A stretch of 64,000 nucleotides of DNA from Pseudomonas tensinigenes. GTDB taxonomy: Bacteria > Pseudomonadota > Gammaproteobacteria > Pseudomonadales > Pseudomonadaceae. The translations under genes and the position numbers were made by a program. The notes beneath the pieces are model-generated. The model made no database searches. It saw only the letters and a program-made list of their open reading frames with translations, and was not told the origin of the DNA. The stretch spans positions 2,473,501 through 2,537,500 of the forward strand of contig NZ_CP077089.1 of assembly GCF_014268445.2 (NCBI RefSeq), read 5' to 3'. Positions 11,507 to 20,848 of this stretch are shown in pieces (the stretch's first letter is position 1; each line of letters starts with the position of its first letter).

Positions 11507-12158
11507 AGCGTACAAGCAGCGCATGGTTGGCGCTCTGGTGCTGGTTGCGCTGGCGGTGATCTTCCTGCCGATGCTGTTTTCCCGTCAGGATGAACAGCGT
11601 CAGGTGACCGTTGAGGCGCCGGCGTCTCCGCAGGCGCCTGCCATGCCGCAGATTCAGATGGAAACGGTTGCAGTGCCTGAACCGCAAGCCTTGCCGCAAG
11701 AACCTGTGCCAACGGATGAAGAAGTCGCCGAAGACACGGCGCCTGCTGCGCCCGTTGCACCGGCACCGGCACCGGCACCGGCAGCTACAGCGCCCATTAT
11801 GATCACCAAGCCTGCTGCGCCGCCCGCGGTGGCCAAGCCGATTCCTGCGCCTGCCCAGCCGATTACCTCGGCATCGAGCAAGCCTGACACCACGCAAAGC
11901 CGTGTCGATGCCAACGGTCTGTCGGTGAGCTGGTCGGTGCAACTGGCCAGTCTGTCGAGCCGCGCCAGTGCCGAAAGCCTGCAAAAAAACCTGCGCAGCC
12001 AAGGCTACAACGCCTACATCCGTTCGGCCGATGGCAAGAATCGAGTGTTCGTCGGGCCGCTGATCGAGCGCGCCGAAGCCGATCGGCTGCGTGATCTGTT
12101 GGGCCGTCAGCAGAACCTCAAGGGGTTTGTCGTGCGCTTCCAGCCTGAGCGCGGTTAA
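11490..12158 (+). CDS. DedD-like SPOR-domain membrane protein
   Basis: A 222-residue single-pass inner-membrane protein. A short cytoplasmic tail and one membrane segment (about residues 9-24, VGALVLVALAVIFLPML) precede a Pro/Ala-rich linker (about 40-130) and a C-terminal SPOR domain (about 145-222). SPOR domains bind denuded peptidoglycan at the division site. The start at 11490 is chosen for the ggagg site upstream and because the hydrophobic segment then lies at the N-terminus. It overlaps the end of folC. The E. coli folC-dedD-cvpA-purF order supports a DedD role. Confidence 0.9.
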   Translation: MALLDKAYKQRMVGALVLVALAVIFLPMLFSRQDEQRQVTVEAPASPQAPAMPQIQMETVAVPEPQALPQEPVPTDEEVAEDTAPAAPVAPAPAPAPAATAPIMITKPAAPPAVAKPIPAPAQPITSASSKPDTTQSRVDANGLSVSWSVQLASLSSRASAESLQKNLRSQGYNAYIRSADGKNRVFVGPLIERAEADRLRDLLGRQQNLKGFVVRFQPERG

Positions 12159-12256
12159 AAACTATCGCCTCGATTGAAATGCACTGACAATCGCAGCTTA
12201 CCGAGAGGCATGCGCTCTGCTAAAATGCGCCGCCTTATCCGTCTGTAGGCTGCACT

Positions 12257-12817
12257 GTGCCATTTACCTGGGTTGACTGGGCGATCGTTGCAATCATCGC
12301 CATCTCCGCTTTGATCAGTTTGAGCCGCGGCTTCGTCAAGGAAGCATTATCGCTGGTCACCTGGATCATCGCAGGAGTCGTCGCCTGGATGTTCGGTGGT
12401 TCACTGTCCGAGTACCTCGCCGGATACATCGAAACCCCATCGGCTCGCGTGATCGCGGGCTGTGCCATCATGTTTGTCGCCACACTGATCGTGGGCGCAA
12501 TGATCAATTATCTTATCGGCGAGTTGGTTCGCGTCACCGGGTTGTCCGGGACCGATCGATTCCTCGGCATGGCCTTTGGCGCTGCGCGTGGCGTGTTGCT
12601 GGTGGTCGTGGCGGTCGGGCTGTTGAGCCTGGGGCCGGTACAGCAGGACGGGTGGTGGAAAGAATCACAGCTCGTACCAAAATTTCTATTGGTCGCTGAT
12701 TGGTCCAAAAACCTGATTCTCGGGTGGAGCAGTCAGTGGCTTGCCAGCGGAATCAGCGTACCCGCTGATATTCCGTTCAAGGAGCAACTCTTGCCGTCGG
12801 CGAAAACGCCTCAGTGA
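12257..12817 (+). CDS. cvpA: CvpA family membrane protein
   Basis: A 186-residue protein with a GTG start. About four hydrophobic segments (about residues 5-20, 28-48, 64-86 and 102-122) carry the family pattern WVDWAIVAIIAISALISLSRG at the start. CvpA was first linked to colicin V export and later to envelope stress and bile resistance; its exact activity is unclear. It lies 41 bases before purF, as in E. coli. Confidence 0.93.
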   Translation: MPFTWVDWAIVAIIAISALISLSRGFVKEALSLVTWIIAGVVAWMFGGSLSEYLAGYIETPSARVIAGCAIMFVATLIVGAMINYLIGELVRVTGLSGTDRFLGMAFGAARGVLLVVVAVGLLSLGPVQQDGWWKESQLVPKFLLVADWSKNLILGWSSQWLASGISVPADIPFKEQLLPSAKTPQ

Positions 12818-12858
12818 GTGTTGTTCAGTTCAGATCCATTAAGTAGGGGTTGCGTCGC

Positions 12859-14364
12859 ATGTGTGGCATCGTCGGTATCGTCGGTAAGTCGAACGTCAAT
12901 CAGGCGCTGTATGACGCGCTAACCGTGCTCCAGCACCGCGGCCAGGACGCTGCCGGTATCGTGACCAGCCATGATGGCCGGTTGTTCTTGCGCAAGGACA
13001 ATGGCCTGGTGCGTGACGTGTTTCAACAGCGTCACATGCAGCGTCTGGTCGGTCACATGGGTATCGGCCACGTCCGTTACCCGACCGCGGGCAGCTCGAC
13101 GTCGGCCGAAGCTCAGCCGTTCTACGTCAACTCGCCTTACGGCATCACCCTGGCGCATAACGGTAACCTGACCAACGTTGAGCAGTTGGCCAAAGAGATC
13201 TACGAATCCGATCTGCGTCACGTCAACACCAGTTCCGACTCGGAAGTGCTGCTCAACGTGTTCGCGCATGAGCTGGCCCAGCGCGGCAAGCTGCAACCGA
13301 CCGAAGAAGACGTGTTTGCCGCCGTGACCGACGTGCACAACCGTTGCGTCGGCGGTTACGCGGTCGTGGCGATGGTGACCGGTTACGGCATCGTCGGTTT
13401 CCGTGACCCGCACGGCATCCGTCCAATCGTGTTCGGCCAGCGTCACACCGACGAAGGTGTCGAGTACATGATCGCCTCGGAAAGCGTTTCGCTGGACGTG
13501 CTCGGTTTCACCCTGATTCGCGACCTGGCACCGGGCGAAGCGGTCTACATCACTGAAGACGGCAAGCTGCACACCCGTCAGTGCGCGACCAACCCGTCCT
13601 TGACTCCATGCATTTTCGAGCACGTCTACCTGGCGCGTCCGGATTCGATCATCGACGGCGTGTCGGTCTACAAGGCCCGTCTGCGCATGGGCGAGAAGCT
13701 CGCCGAGAAGATCCTGCGCGAGCGTCCAGAGCACGACATCGACGTGGTGATCCCTATTCCGGACACCAGCCGTACCGCGGCGCTGGAACTGGCCAACCAT
13801 CTGGGCGTGAAATTCCGCGAAGGTTTCGTCAAGAACCGTTACATCGGCCGTACGTTCATCATGCCGGGCCAAGCGGCCCGCAAGAAGTCGGTACGCCAGA
13901 AGCTCAACGCCATCGAGCTGGAATTCCGCGGCAAGAACGTGATGCTGGTCGACGACTCGATCGTGCGCGGCACCACCTGCAAGCAGATCATCCAGATGGC
14001 CCGCGAAGCCGGCGCGAAAAACGTCTACTTCTGCTCGGCAGCCCCAGCGGTACGCTTCCCGAACGTGTATGGCATCGACATGCCAAGCGCCCACGAGCTG
14101 ATCGCACACAACCGTTCGACTCAGGACGTGGCGGATCTGATCGGTGCCGACTGGCTGATCTATCAGGACCTGCCTGACTTGATCGAAGCGGTCGGTGGCG
14201 GCAAGATCAAGATCGAGAATTTCGATTGCGCGGTGTTCGACGGCAAGTACGTCACCGGCGACGTCGATGAGGCTTACCTGGACAAGATCGAACAGGCCCG
14301 CAACGATGCCTCGAAGGTCAAGACCCAGGCGGTCAGTGCGATCATCGATCTGTACAACAACTGA
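12859..14364 (+). CDS. purF: amidophosphoribosyltransferase
   Basis: A 501-residue enzyme for the first committed step of purine synthesis (PRPP plus glutamine to phosphoribosylamine). The start at 12859 puts the nucleophile Cys right after Met (MCGIVGIVG), as needed for the Ntn-type glutaminase domain without a propeptide. The C-terminal phosphoribosyltransferase domain shows the PRPP loop [13 protein letters not shown]. It is followed by a terminator and then metZ. Confidence 0.98.
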   Translation: MCGIVGIVGKSNVNQALYDALTVLQHRGQDAAGIVTSHDGRLFLRKDNGLVRDVFQQRHMQRLVGHMGIGHVRYPTAGSSTSAEAQPFYVNSPYGITLAHNGNLTNVEQLAKEIYESDLRHVNTSSDSEVLLNVFAHELAQRGKLQPTEEDVFAAVTDVHNRCVGGYAVVAMVTGYGIVGFRDPHGIRPIVFGQRHTDEGVEYMIASESVSLDVLGFTLIRDLAPGEAVYITEDGKLHTRQCATNPSLTPCIFEHVYLARPDSIIDGVSVYKARLRMGEKLAEKILRERPEHDIDVVIPIPDTSRTAALELANHLGVKFREGFVKNRYIGRTFIMPGQAARKKSVRQKLNAIELEFRGKNVMLVDDSIVRGTTCKQIIQMAREAGAKNVYFCSAAPAVRFPNVYGIDMPSAHELIAHNRSTQDVADLIGADWLIYQDLPDLIEAVGGGKIKIENFDCAVFDGKYVTGDVDEAYLDKIEQARNDASKVKTQAVSAIIDLYNN

Positions 14365-14369
14365 GTTTC

Positions 14370-14395
14370 TACCGGCCCTGAGGGGCCGGTTTTGT
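14370..14395 (+). terminator. terminator after purF
   Basis: A GC-rich hairpin (accggccc/gggccggt) is followed by tttg, six bases after the purF stop codon. The T tract is short, so it may be leaky toward metZ. Confidence 0.7.
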
Positions 14396-14437
14396 ATCTG
14401 ACTTTCAATTTTCGAGAACAGGGCAAGGAGTGACAGC

Positions 14438-15649
14438 ATGAGTCAGGAATGGGATGCCGGTCGGCTGGACAGCGACCTCGAAGGCGTAGCGTTCGATACC
14501 CTGGCCGTACGTGCCGGTCAGCACCGTACGCCGGAAGGCGAGCACGGTGATCCGATGTTCTTCACCTCCAGCTACGTGTTCCGCACGGCTGCCGACGCGG
14601 CCGCGCGGTTTGCCGGGGAAGTGCCGGGCAACGTTTACTCGCGTTACACCAACCCGACCGTGCGTGCGTTCGAAGAGCGCATCGCCGCGCTGGAAGGCGC
14701 CGAGCAAGCCGTTGCGACCGCAACCGGCATGGCGGCGATCATGGCGGTGGTGATGAGCCTGTGCAGCGCCGGCGATCATGTGCTGGTTTCGCGCAGTGTG
14801 TTCGGTTCGACCATCAGCCTGTTCGAGAAGTACTTCAAGCGTTTCGGCGTGGAAGTCGATTACGTTCCGTTGGCCGATCTGTCGGCCTGGGATGCGGCGA
14901 TCAAGCCCAACACCAAGCTGCTCTTTGTCGAGTCGCCTTCCAATCCATTGGCTGAGCTGGTCGATATCACCGCACTGGCGGAAATCGCGCACGCCAAAGG
15001 CGCGATGCTGGTGGTCGACAACTGCTTCTGCACACCGGCGTTGCAGCAGCCGCTGAAAATGGGCGCAGACATCGTCGTGCACTCGGCGACCAAGTTCATC
15101 GACGGCCAGGGTCGTTGCATGGGCGGCGTGGTAGCTGGTCGCAGTGAGCAGATGAAAGAAATCGTCGGCTTCCTGCGCACGGCCGGCCCAACCTTGAGCC
15201 CGTTCAACGCGTGGATCTTCCTCAAAGGTCTGGAAACCCTGAACCTGCGAATGAAGGCGCACTGCGCGAACGCTCAGGAACTGGCCGAATGGCTGGAGCA
15301 GCAGGACGGCATCGAGAAGGTGCATTACGCCGGTCTGAAGAGCCATCCGCAGCACGAACTGGCCCAGCGTCAGCAGAAGGGCTTCGGTGCGGTTGTAAGC
15401 TTTGAGGTCAAAGGCGGCAAAGAGGGCGCCTGGCGCTTCATTGATGCGACGCGGCTGATTTCGATCACCGCCAACCTCGGCGACAGCAAAACCACGATCA
15501 CGCACCCGAGCACCACTTCCCACGGCCGTCTGGCGCCGCAGGAGCGTGAAGCAGCAGGCATTCGCGACAGTCTGATCCGCATCGCCGTCGGTCTAGAAGA
15601 CGTAGCTGACCTGCAAGCCGACCTGGCGCGCGGTCTGGCAGCGCTGTGA
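14438..15649 (+). CDS. metZ: O-succinylhomoserine sulfhydrylase
   Basis: A 403-residue PLP enzyme of the Cys/Met-metabolism family. In pseudomonads MetZ joins O-succinylhomoserine with sulfide to give homocysteine. The PLP lysine lies in [12 protein letters not shown] (about residue 218), and the substrate region [22 protein letters not shown] is typical. The start has a strong caaggag site. Placement after purF is the usual Pseudomonas arrangement. It overlaps the next gene by four bases. Confidence 0.95.
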   Translation: MSQEWDAGRLDSDLEGVAFDTLAVRAGQHRTPEGEHGDPMFFTSSYVFRTAADAAARFAGEVPGNVYSRYTNPTVRAFEERIAALEGAEQAVATATGMAAIMAVVMSLCSAGDHVLVSRSVFGSTISLFEKYFKRFGVEVDYVPLADLSAWDAAIKPNTKLLFVESPSNPLAELVDITALAEIAHAKGAMLVVDNCFCTPALQQPLKMGADIVVHSATKFIDGQGRCMGGVVAGRSEQMKEIVGFLRTAGPTLSPFNAWIFLKGLETLNLRMKAHCANAQELAEWLEQQDGIEKVHYAGLKSHPQHELAQRQQKGFGAVVSFEVKGGKEGAWRFIDATRLISITANLGDSKTTITHPSTTSHGRLAPQEREAAGIRDSLIRIAVGLEDVADLQADLARGLAAL

Positions 15650-16422
15650 TCGAGTTGTCCACTCCGAAAGCCGGTACCCATGGCCGCGTTGCGCTGGTCA
15701 CGGGGGCCGCGCGCGGTATCGGTCTGGGGATTGCGGCATGGCTGATCAGCGAAGGCTGGCAAGTGGTGCTGACGGATCTGGATCGTGCGCGTGGTTCGAA
15801 AGTGGCGAAGGTACTGGGCGAAAACGCCTGGTTCATCGCCATGGATGTTGCCGATGAGGGCCAGGTTGCGCTCGGCGTTGCTGAGGTGTTGGGGCAGTTT
15901 GGTCGTCTCGATGCGCTGGTGTGCAACGCGGCGGTCGCTGATCCGCACAACATCACGCTCGAAAGTCTCGACCTGGCTTACTGGAATCGCGTGCTGGCGG
16001 TGAATCTCAGTGGGCCGATGTTGTTGGCCAAACACTGTGCGCCGTACCTGCGTGCGCACAACGGTTCGATCGTCAATCTGGCCTCGACCCGAGCGCGGCA
16101 GTCGGAGGCGGACTCCGAGGCGTACGCGGCGAGCAAGGGTGGCTTGCTGGCGTTGACGCATGCGCTGGCGATCAGTCTGGGTCCGGAGATTCGTGTCAAC
16201 GCGGTCAGTCCGGGCTGGATTGATGCGCGGGATCCTTCTGCGCGTCGCGCCGAGCCGTTGGCTGATGCCGATCATGCTCAGCATCCGGCGGGCAGGGTCG
16301 GGACGGTCGAGGATGTCGCGGCCATGGTTGCGTGGTTGCTGTCGAGGAATGCCGGGTTTGTCACCGGGCAGGAATTCGTGGTCGATGGCGGTATGACGAA
16401 AAAGATGATTTACGAGCAGTGA
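15646..16422 (+). CDS. short-chain dehydrogenase/reductase
   Basis: A 258-residue classical SDR. The cofactor motif is [10 protein letters not shown] (about residues 20-29), the NAG-like motif is CNAAV, the active-site pair is YAASK, and PGWIDAR follows. D46 after VVLTDLD suggests NAD rather than NADP preference. It overlaps metZ by four bases and is probably in the same transcript. The substrate is unknown. Confidence 0.9.
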   Translation: MIELSTPKAGTHGRVALVTGAARGIGLGIAAWLISEGWQVVLTDLDRARGSKVAKVLGENAWFIAMDVADEGQVALGVAEVLGQFGRLDALVCNAAVADPHNITLESLDLAYWNRVLAVNLSGPMLLAKHCAPYLRAHNGSIVNLASTRARQSEADSEAYAASKGGLLALTHALAISLGPEIRVNAVSPGWIDARDPSARRAEPLADADHAQHPAGRVGTVEDVAAMVAWLLSRNAGFVTGQEFVVDGGMTKKMIYEQ

Positions 16423-16426
16423 GAGG

Positions 16427-16521
16427 CAGCTGCAAGCGTCGAGCTGCAAGTTGAAGCGAGATCACGGTGTGTCTGCTTTAGATGTTTATGCTTTTGCTTG
16501 CAGCTTGAGACTTGCCGCTAA
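16427..16521. repeat. imperfect inverted repeat of the agctgcaag type
   Basis: The run agctgcaagcgtcgagctgc (from 16427) and the stretch gcttgcagcttgagacttgc (from 16497) are imperfect reverse complements about 45 bases apart. They resemble a second Pseudomonas REP family. They lie between the SDR gene and the tRNA promoter and may end the upstream transcript. Confidence 0.5.
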
Positions 16522-16554
16522 AAACTGTTTTTGAAAAAAACTTCAATCCTGCTA

Positions 16555-16583
16555 TTGACTTAGGTTCGCTACCTGCGTAAATT
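16555..16583 (+). promoter_or_regulatory. sigma-70 promoter of the tRNA-Val/Asp/Asp operon
   Basis: The -35 box ttgact (16555-16560) and -10 box taaatt (16578-16583) are 17 bases apart. A GC-rich discriminator (cgcggcc) follows, as in stringently controlled stable-RNA promoters. The first tRNA begins 22 bases downstream. Confidence 0.75.
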
Positions 16584-16605
16584 TCGCGGCCTCGGAGATG
16601 CAAAC

Positions 16606-16681
16606 GGGTGATTAGCTCAGCTGGGAGAGCGTCTGCCTTACAAGCAGAATGTCGGCGGTTCGATCCCGTCATCACCCACCA
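16606..16681 (+). tRNA. tRNA-Val (TAC)
   Basis: Cloverleaf readable by eye: the acceptor gggtgat pairs with atcaccc and the T arm is ggcggttcgatcccgtc. The anticodon stem tctgc/gcaga encloses the loop cttacaa, anticodon TAC (16639-16641). The 3' CCA (16679-16681) is encoded. It is the first tRNA of a three-gene operon. Confidence 0.96.
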
Positions 16682-16737
16682 CTCCCCGAGAGACTTGTGT
16701 AAGCAAGAACGTAGGCTGAAAGTGCCTGCACCGACGC

Positions 16738-16814
16738 GCAGCGGTAGTTCAGTCGGTTAGAATACCGGCCTGTCACGCCGGGGGTCGCGGGTTCGAGTCC
16801 CGTCCGCTGCGCCA
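16738..16814 (+). tRNA. tRNA-Asp (GTC), copy 1
   Basis: The acceptor gcagcgg pairs with ccgctgc, and discriminator G and CCA are encoded. The anticodon loop in gcctgtcacgc gives GTC. It is identical to the copy at 16908. Confidence 0.97.
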
Positions 16815-16907
16815 TATTTTACGAATCAGGCTTGTTTGGTTCGCGATTGCAAGGCACCGAAGCCAGCAATCAAAACGAGTTACTTGAGCGCAAGCTCAAA
16901 GCGATAC

Positions 16908-16984
16908 GCAGCGGTAGTTCAGTCGGTTAGAATACCGGCCTGTCACGCCGGGGGTCGCGGGTTCGAGTCCCGTCCGCTGCGCCA
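16908..16984 (+). tRNA. tRNA-Asp (GTC), copy 2
   Basis: A base-for-base copy of the tRNA-Asp at 16738, 93 bases further on, with encoded CCA. It ends the tRNA operon before the hairpin at 17061. Confidence 0.97.
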
Positions 16985-17060
16985 TATCTGCTCCAAGGAC
17001 CACTGAACGCCTTGAAGCACCGAAAGCAGTCATCGGCTGGTTCGGAATCGATAGCAAAGA

Positions 17061-17086
17061 CCCTGGTCGAAAGACCGGGGTTTTTT
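17061..17086 (+). terminator. terminator of the tRNA operon
   Basis: The stem ccctggtc/gaccgggg with a gaaa loop is followed by six T, about 76 bases past the last tRNA. Confidence 0.85.
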
Positions 17087-17150
17087 GTGTCTGAAATTTG
17101 GCTACGCTTCTTTTTCCTCCCCCTATCCCCGAATCCAAAGCAAATCTCCA

Positions 17151-17239
17151 TGTGGGAGCGAGCCTGCTCGCGAAAGCGGTGTGTCAGCTAATAATGTGCT
17201 GGCTGACAGTACGCCTTCGCGAGCAGGCTCGCTCCCACA
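17151..17239. repeat. inverted REP pair
   Basis: Arms at 17151-17174 and 17216-17239 are exact reverse complements of 24 bases. They are oriented opposite to the 3.3 and 7.4 kb pairs (gggagc arm first). The 16985-17482 gap holds only the tRNA terminator, this repeat and the upstream region of the molybdenum hydroxylase operon. Confidence 0.9.
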
Positions 17240-17482
17240 AGGGGGATATCTATTGGTTCGGTAATCTGCTGCGGTCTCACGTCGCATTGATTTTTTGATT
17301 CTTTAGTCAAATTTTTGTAACTGGTTGTTTGCTGCGAGCGCAGAAACCTTTAAAGTTAACCTTTCGGTCAGCTTTGCACTGTCAACACGCCCTTTGTTTC
17401 GCCAAAGAGGGCTTCTGCAAGACTCGAGATTCCCCAGTAGATAACCAGAAGGGCGGACACATAACCGCCCAGAGGATGATCC

Positions 17483-20314
17483 ATGTCCAACCGTGAAATA
17501 TCCCGGCGCTCGTTCCTCCAGGGCGGCCTGGTGGCGGGTGTGAGCGTCACGCTCACGCCGCTCAGCAGTCAGGCGCTGGCTGCCTTGATGGAAAACAGCG
17601 TCACCGTGCCGTCCGAGAAATGGCTCGGCAATAACGGCAAGGCGCGTCAGCGTAACGACGCACTGTCCAAGGTCTGCGGCAGCAAAGTCTTTGCCCGCGA
17701 CATCCGCTCCAAGGACATGCCGGGCTGGCCTGAACAGCAAGGCCACGCCATGCTGCTGAAAACCATCAAGGCTGATCGCATCTACGCCGGTTACGACCTG
17801 TCGTGGCTCGGCGCCGATTTGCAGCCGGACCGCATCGTCACCGCCGCGGATCTGGACAAGGACGGCATCGTCTTCCCGGAAGAACACGCGCCGGATCCAC
17901 TGCTGCCAGAAGGCAAAGTGCCGATGTTCATCGGTCACCCGGTGGCGATCCTGATCTGGAATGACTTCGAGCGTTTCCGTCAGGCCAAGAACAAACTCAA
18001 ATTCAATGACAAAGCGATTCGTTACGGTGCCCAAGTGCCGTTCTACGAAGGCGACCCCTACGGCAGCTTCCGTTATGTGCGCGTTGGCGGCGCGACCTCG
18101 GCTGATGAAGATGAGTTCGCCAGCCTGAAGGACTCGATCCTGTTCCCGATGCTGAAGAACCGTCGTCCGGTGTGGAATTCCCAGCCGAACCTGCACGGCA
18201 ACCTGACCGAGCGCGGCCTGTTCTACGCCGACCGCATGAAGAACGAGATCGACACGCCGCCGGACAACTGGCTGGTGTTCGACGAGCGCTACAAGACCCC
18301 GTCGATCGAGCCGGCTGCCATGGAGCCGGACAACGGCAACGGCTGGTACGACCCGAAAACCAAAACCCTGCACTTCGTGGTAGCGACCCAGTGCCCGTTG
18401 GAAGCGGCGACCGAGACCGCAAAGATGATCGCGCCCTCGCGCTTCGGCCTCGACAACCTGAACATGCACCCGGGCTACACCGTCGGTTACGGTTCCAAAG
18501 ACCACAACATCTTCGTCTACTACGCAGCCCTGGCCGCGCTATACGGCGCCGGTGTGCCTGTGCGCTTGGCCAACGACCGCTACGAGCAGTTCCAGAGCGG
18601 CATCAAGCGTCACCCGTTTGACATCCGCTACCAGTTGGCGGTGGACAAGAACGACTACACCTTCAAGATTTTCCGCGCGGAAATGAGCGTCGACGGTGGT
18701 GGCCGAATCAACTACAGCCCATCCGTAGCGGCAGTGGGCGCCACGGCGGCGCAGTCGATCTACTACATGCCGCAGAACGACCTGCAAGTCACCGCTTACC
18801 ACTCGCGTGGCGTTGAGGCCGGTTCGATGCGCGGTTACGGCACTCTGCAAAGCATGGCGGCGACCGAAATGATGGTCGACGAAATCGCCAATCGCCTTGG
18901 TGTCGATGCCATCGACCTCCGTCGCAAGAACGCCCTGCGCTCGGGCATGAAAAACACCCAAGGCGCGATCCCGGCCGGTGCCTTGCGCCTGCACGAGATC
19001 CTCGACAAGGCCTCGGTGCACGAAGTCTGGAAAAACCGCGACGCGATCAAGAAACAGCGCGAAGCCGCAGACCCGGATAACTGGTACGGCGTCGGTTTCG
19101 CCATCTGCCAGAAAGACTTCGGCACCGGTTCCGAAGCGCCGATGGCAAGCATTGAATTCACTGCCGACGGTCGCATTACCCTGCGCCATATCGGCATTGA
19201 AATCGGCACCGGCATGTCCACCTCGCAAGCCCTGGTCGTGGCCGATTTCCTCGGCAGCCCGGCGCACGAAGTGAAAACCGGCGAAACCGAGTGGAAGGAA
19301 ATGCAACTGATCACCGGTGGCAACCCTTACATCATGAGCCAGGCCGAGCAGGACAACCTGCTGCGCAATCCGCGTTGGGTCGGCAAACTGGCCTCGGCCT
19401 CGTCGGCGACCAACTCGGCGTACTACTTCAGTCACGCTACCCGTGAAGCAGCGCGCGTGCTGTTCAACAACGGTTTGTGGCCGGCGGCCATGGAAATCTG
19501 GCGTCAGGGTCCTTACGGCGGTCAAGCCAACCCTTACGTCGTGCGTCGCGAAGATGCGCACTGGGTCGACGGCAAACTCACGGCCAACGGCATGCAGCCG
19601 TTGACCTTCGAAGAGCTGGCCAAACACGCTCACGAGCGTGGTCTGGTGACTGGCGCCACCGTTCACGCGTTCAACCGCTGGAGCTGGGCCGAAGCCGAAT
19701 ACAGCATCGACGGCGTGCGCGAGCGCCTGCCGCTCGATGGTCTCGCCGTGAAATACGGTGACGGCGCGCCGAAAGCCAAGAAAGCGTTGATGGCCACGTC
19801 TGGTTTCCATCTCTTGGATCGCCAGAACATCAATTACCCGGTTGTGCAGTTGAACAACGCTGCCGTGACTTACTACAGCCCGGTCGCGACGCTGGTCGAA
19901 CTGAAGGTCAACAAGGGTTCTGCTGAAGTCGAAGTGCTCAACCACCATTCGTGGGTCGAGTGCGGTCGTGTGTTGGTCGAAGAACTGGTCAAGGGCCAGC
20001 TCGAAGGCGGTATCGCCATGGGCATCGGCCACGCCTTGATGGAAGAGATGCCACTGTACGAAGGCGGGCCGGGGGAGGGTGACTGGAACTTCAACCGTTA
20101 CCGTCTGCCGATGGCGCGTCACGTTGCCGTGTGGAAGCAGACGTCGGAGATTCTGCCGGCGCTGTCGCCAAGTGATCCGTCGAAAGGCATCGCCGAAGTG
20201 GTGATGATCCCGGTTGTCGGGGCCATCGGTAACGCCGTGGCCCACGCCATCGGTAAACGTGTTCGCGATCTGCCAATCACTGCTGCGCGCATCAAGGAGG
20301 CCCTCAATGGCTAA
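17483..20314 (+). CDS. exported molybdenum hydroxylase, large (Moco-binding) subunit
   Basis: A 943-residue subunit of the xanthine-dehydrogenase family, closest in layout to the isoquinoline 1-oxidoreductase beta type. A Tat signal (SRRSFLQGG, residues 8-16) begins the protein, so the enzyme should be exported folded. The Moco-pocket motif GSMRGYG is near residue 450. The C-terminal KGIAEVVMIPV carries the probable catalytic Glu in the position of the family's GxGE motif. The operon with a 2Fe-2S subunit, cytochrome c and XdhC points to periplasmic oxidation of an aldehyde or N-heterocycle with electrons passed to the respiratory chain. The substrate is unknown. Confidence 0.9.
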   Translation: MSNREISRRSFLQGGLVAGVSVTLTPLSSQALAALMENSVTVPSEKWLGNNGKARQRNDALSKVCGSKVFARDIRSKDMPGWPEQQGHAMLLKTIKADRIYAGYDLSWLGADLQPDRIVTAADLDKDGIVFPEEHAPDPLLPEGKVPMFIGHPVAILIWNDFERFRQAKNKLKFNDKAIRYGAQVPFYEGDPYGSFRYVRVGGATSADEDEFASLKDSILFPMLKNRRPVWNSQPNLHGNLTERGLFYADRMKNEIDTPPDNWLVFDERYKTPSIEPAAMEPDNGNGWYDPKTKTLHFVVATQCPLEAATETAKMIAPSRFGLDNLNMHPGYTVGYGSKDHNIFVYYAALAALYGAGVPVRLANDRYEQFQSGIKRHPFDIRYQLAVDKNDYTFKIFRAEMSVDGGGRINYSPSVAAVGATAAQSIYYMPQNDLQVTAYHSRGVEAGSMRGYGTLQSMAATEMMVDEIANRLGVDAIDLRRKNALRSGMKNTQGAIPAGALRLHEILDKASVHEVWKNRDAIKKQREAADPDNWYGVGFAICQKDFGTGSEAPMASIEFTADGRITLRHIGIEIGTGMSTSQALVVADFLGSPAHEVKTGETEWKEMQLITGGNPYIMSQAEQDNLLRNPRWVGKLASASSATNSAYYFSHATREAARVLFNNGLWPAAMEIWRQGPYGGQANPYVVRREDAHWVDGKLTANGMQPLTFEELAKHAHERGLVTGATVHAFNRWSWAEAEYSIDGVRERLPLDGLAVKYGDGAPKAKKALMATSGFHLLDRQNINYPVVQLNNAAVTYYSPVATLVELKVNKGSAEVEVLNHHSWVECGRVLVEELVKGQLEGGIAMGIGHALMEEMPLYEGGPGEGDWNFNRYRLPMARHVAVWKQTSEILPALSPSDPSKGIAEVVMIPVVGAIGNAVAHAIGKRVRDLPITAARIKEALNG

Positions 20315-20846
20315 CCGTCCGCTTCAACTGACCCTCAATGGTCAATCCGTCGGCCCGGTGGACATCCCTGATGACCTGCCGATGATCGACTACCTGCACG
20401 AATACAAAAACCTCACCGGCTCGCGTCTGGGCTGCGGTCAGGGTATCTGCCACGCCTGTGTGGTGATCGTCGACAACCCGGACGGCACCAGCGAAGAAGT
20501 GCGCACCTGCATCACCGGCGCGCATTACTTCGAAGGCAAGAAAGTCCGCACCATCGAAGCTCACGCCAAGCGTGATGAGGCGGGCCAGGTCACCGAACTG
20601 AACCCGATCCAGCAGCGCTTCGTCGATGAGTTCGCGTTCCAGTGCAGCTACTGCGCGCCGGGCTTCGTCAACGCCGCGACCGTGCTGGTCGAGAAGCTGC
20701 AGCGCCAGCCGATCGTGCAGAGCAAGCTCGAACAAGTCATCGAGGACAGCCTCGGCCACCACGTCTGCCGTTGCACCGGGTACGTGCGTTATTACAACGC
20801 CACCCGCAACGTCCTGACCGATCTCGGCCTGGTCAAGGAGGGTTAA
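20307..20846 (+). CDS. molybdenum hydroxylase small subunit, (2Fe-2S)-binding
   Basis: A 179-residue subunit with two [2Fe-2S] clusters. The plant-ferredoxin-type cluster is CGQGICHACVV with a later C (RTCITG). The second is the all-helical type, with CSYCAPGF and CRCTGY. It carries electrons from the Moco subunit to the cytochrome. The start at 20307 has an aaggagg site and overlaps the large subunit gene by eight bases. It has no signal of its own, so it is presumably exported with the Tat-bearing partner. Confidence 0.92.
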   Translation: MANRPLQLTLNGQSVGPVDIPDDLPMIDYLHEYKNLTGSRLGCGQGICHACVVIVDNPDGTSEEVRTCITGAHYFEGKKVRTIEAHAKRDEAGQVTELNPIQQRFVDEFAFQCSYCAPGFVNAATVLVEKLQRQPIVQSKLEQVIEDSLGHHVCRCTGYVRYYNATRNVLTDLGLVKEG

Positions 20847-20848
20847 GC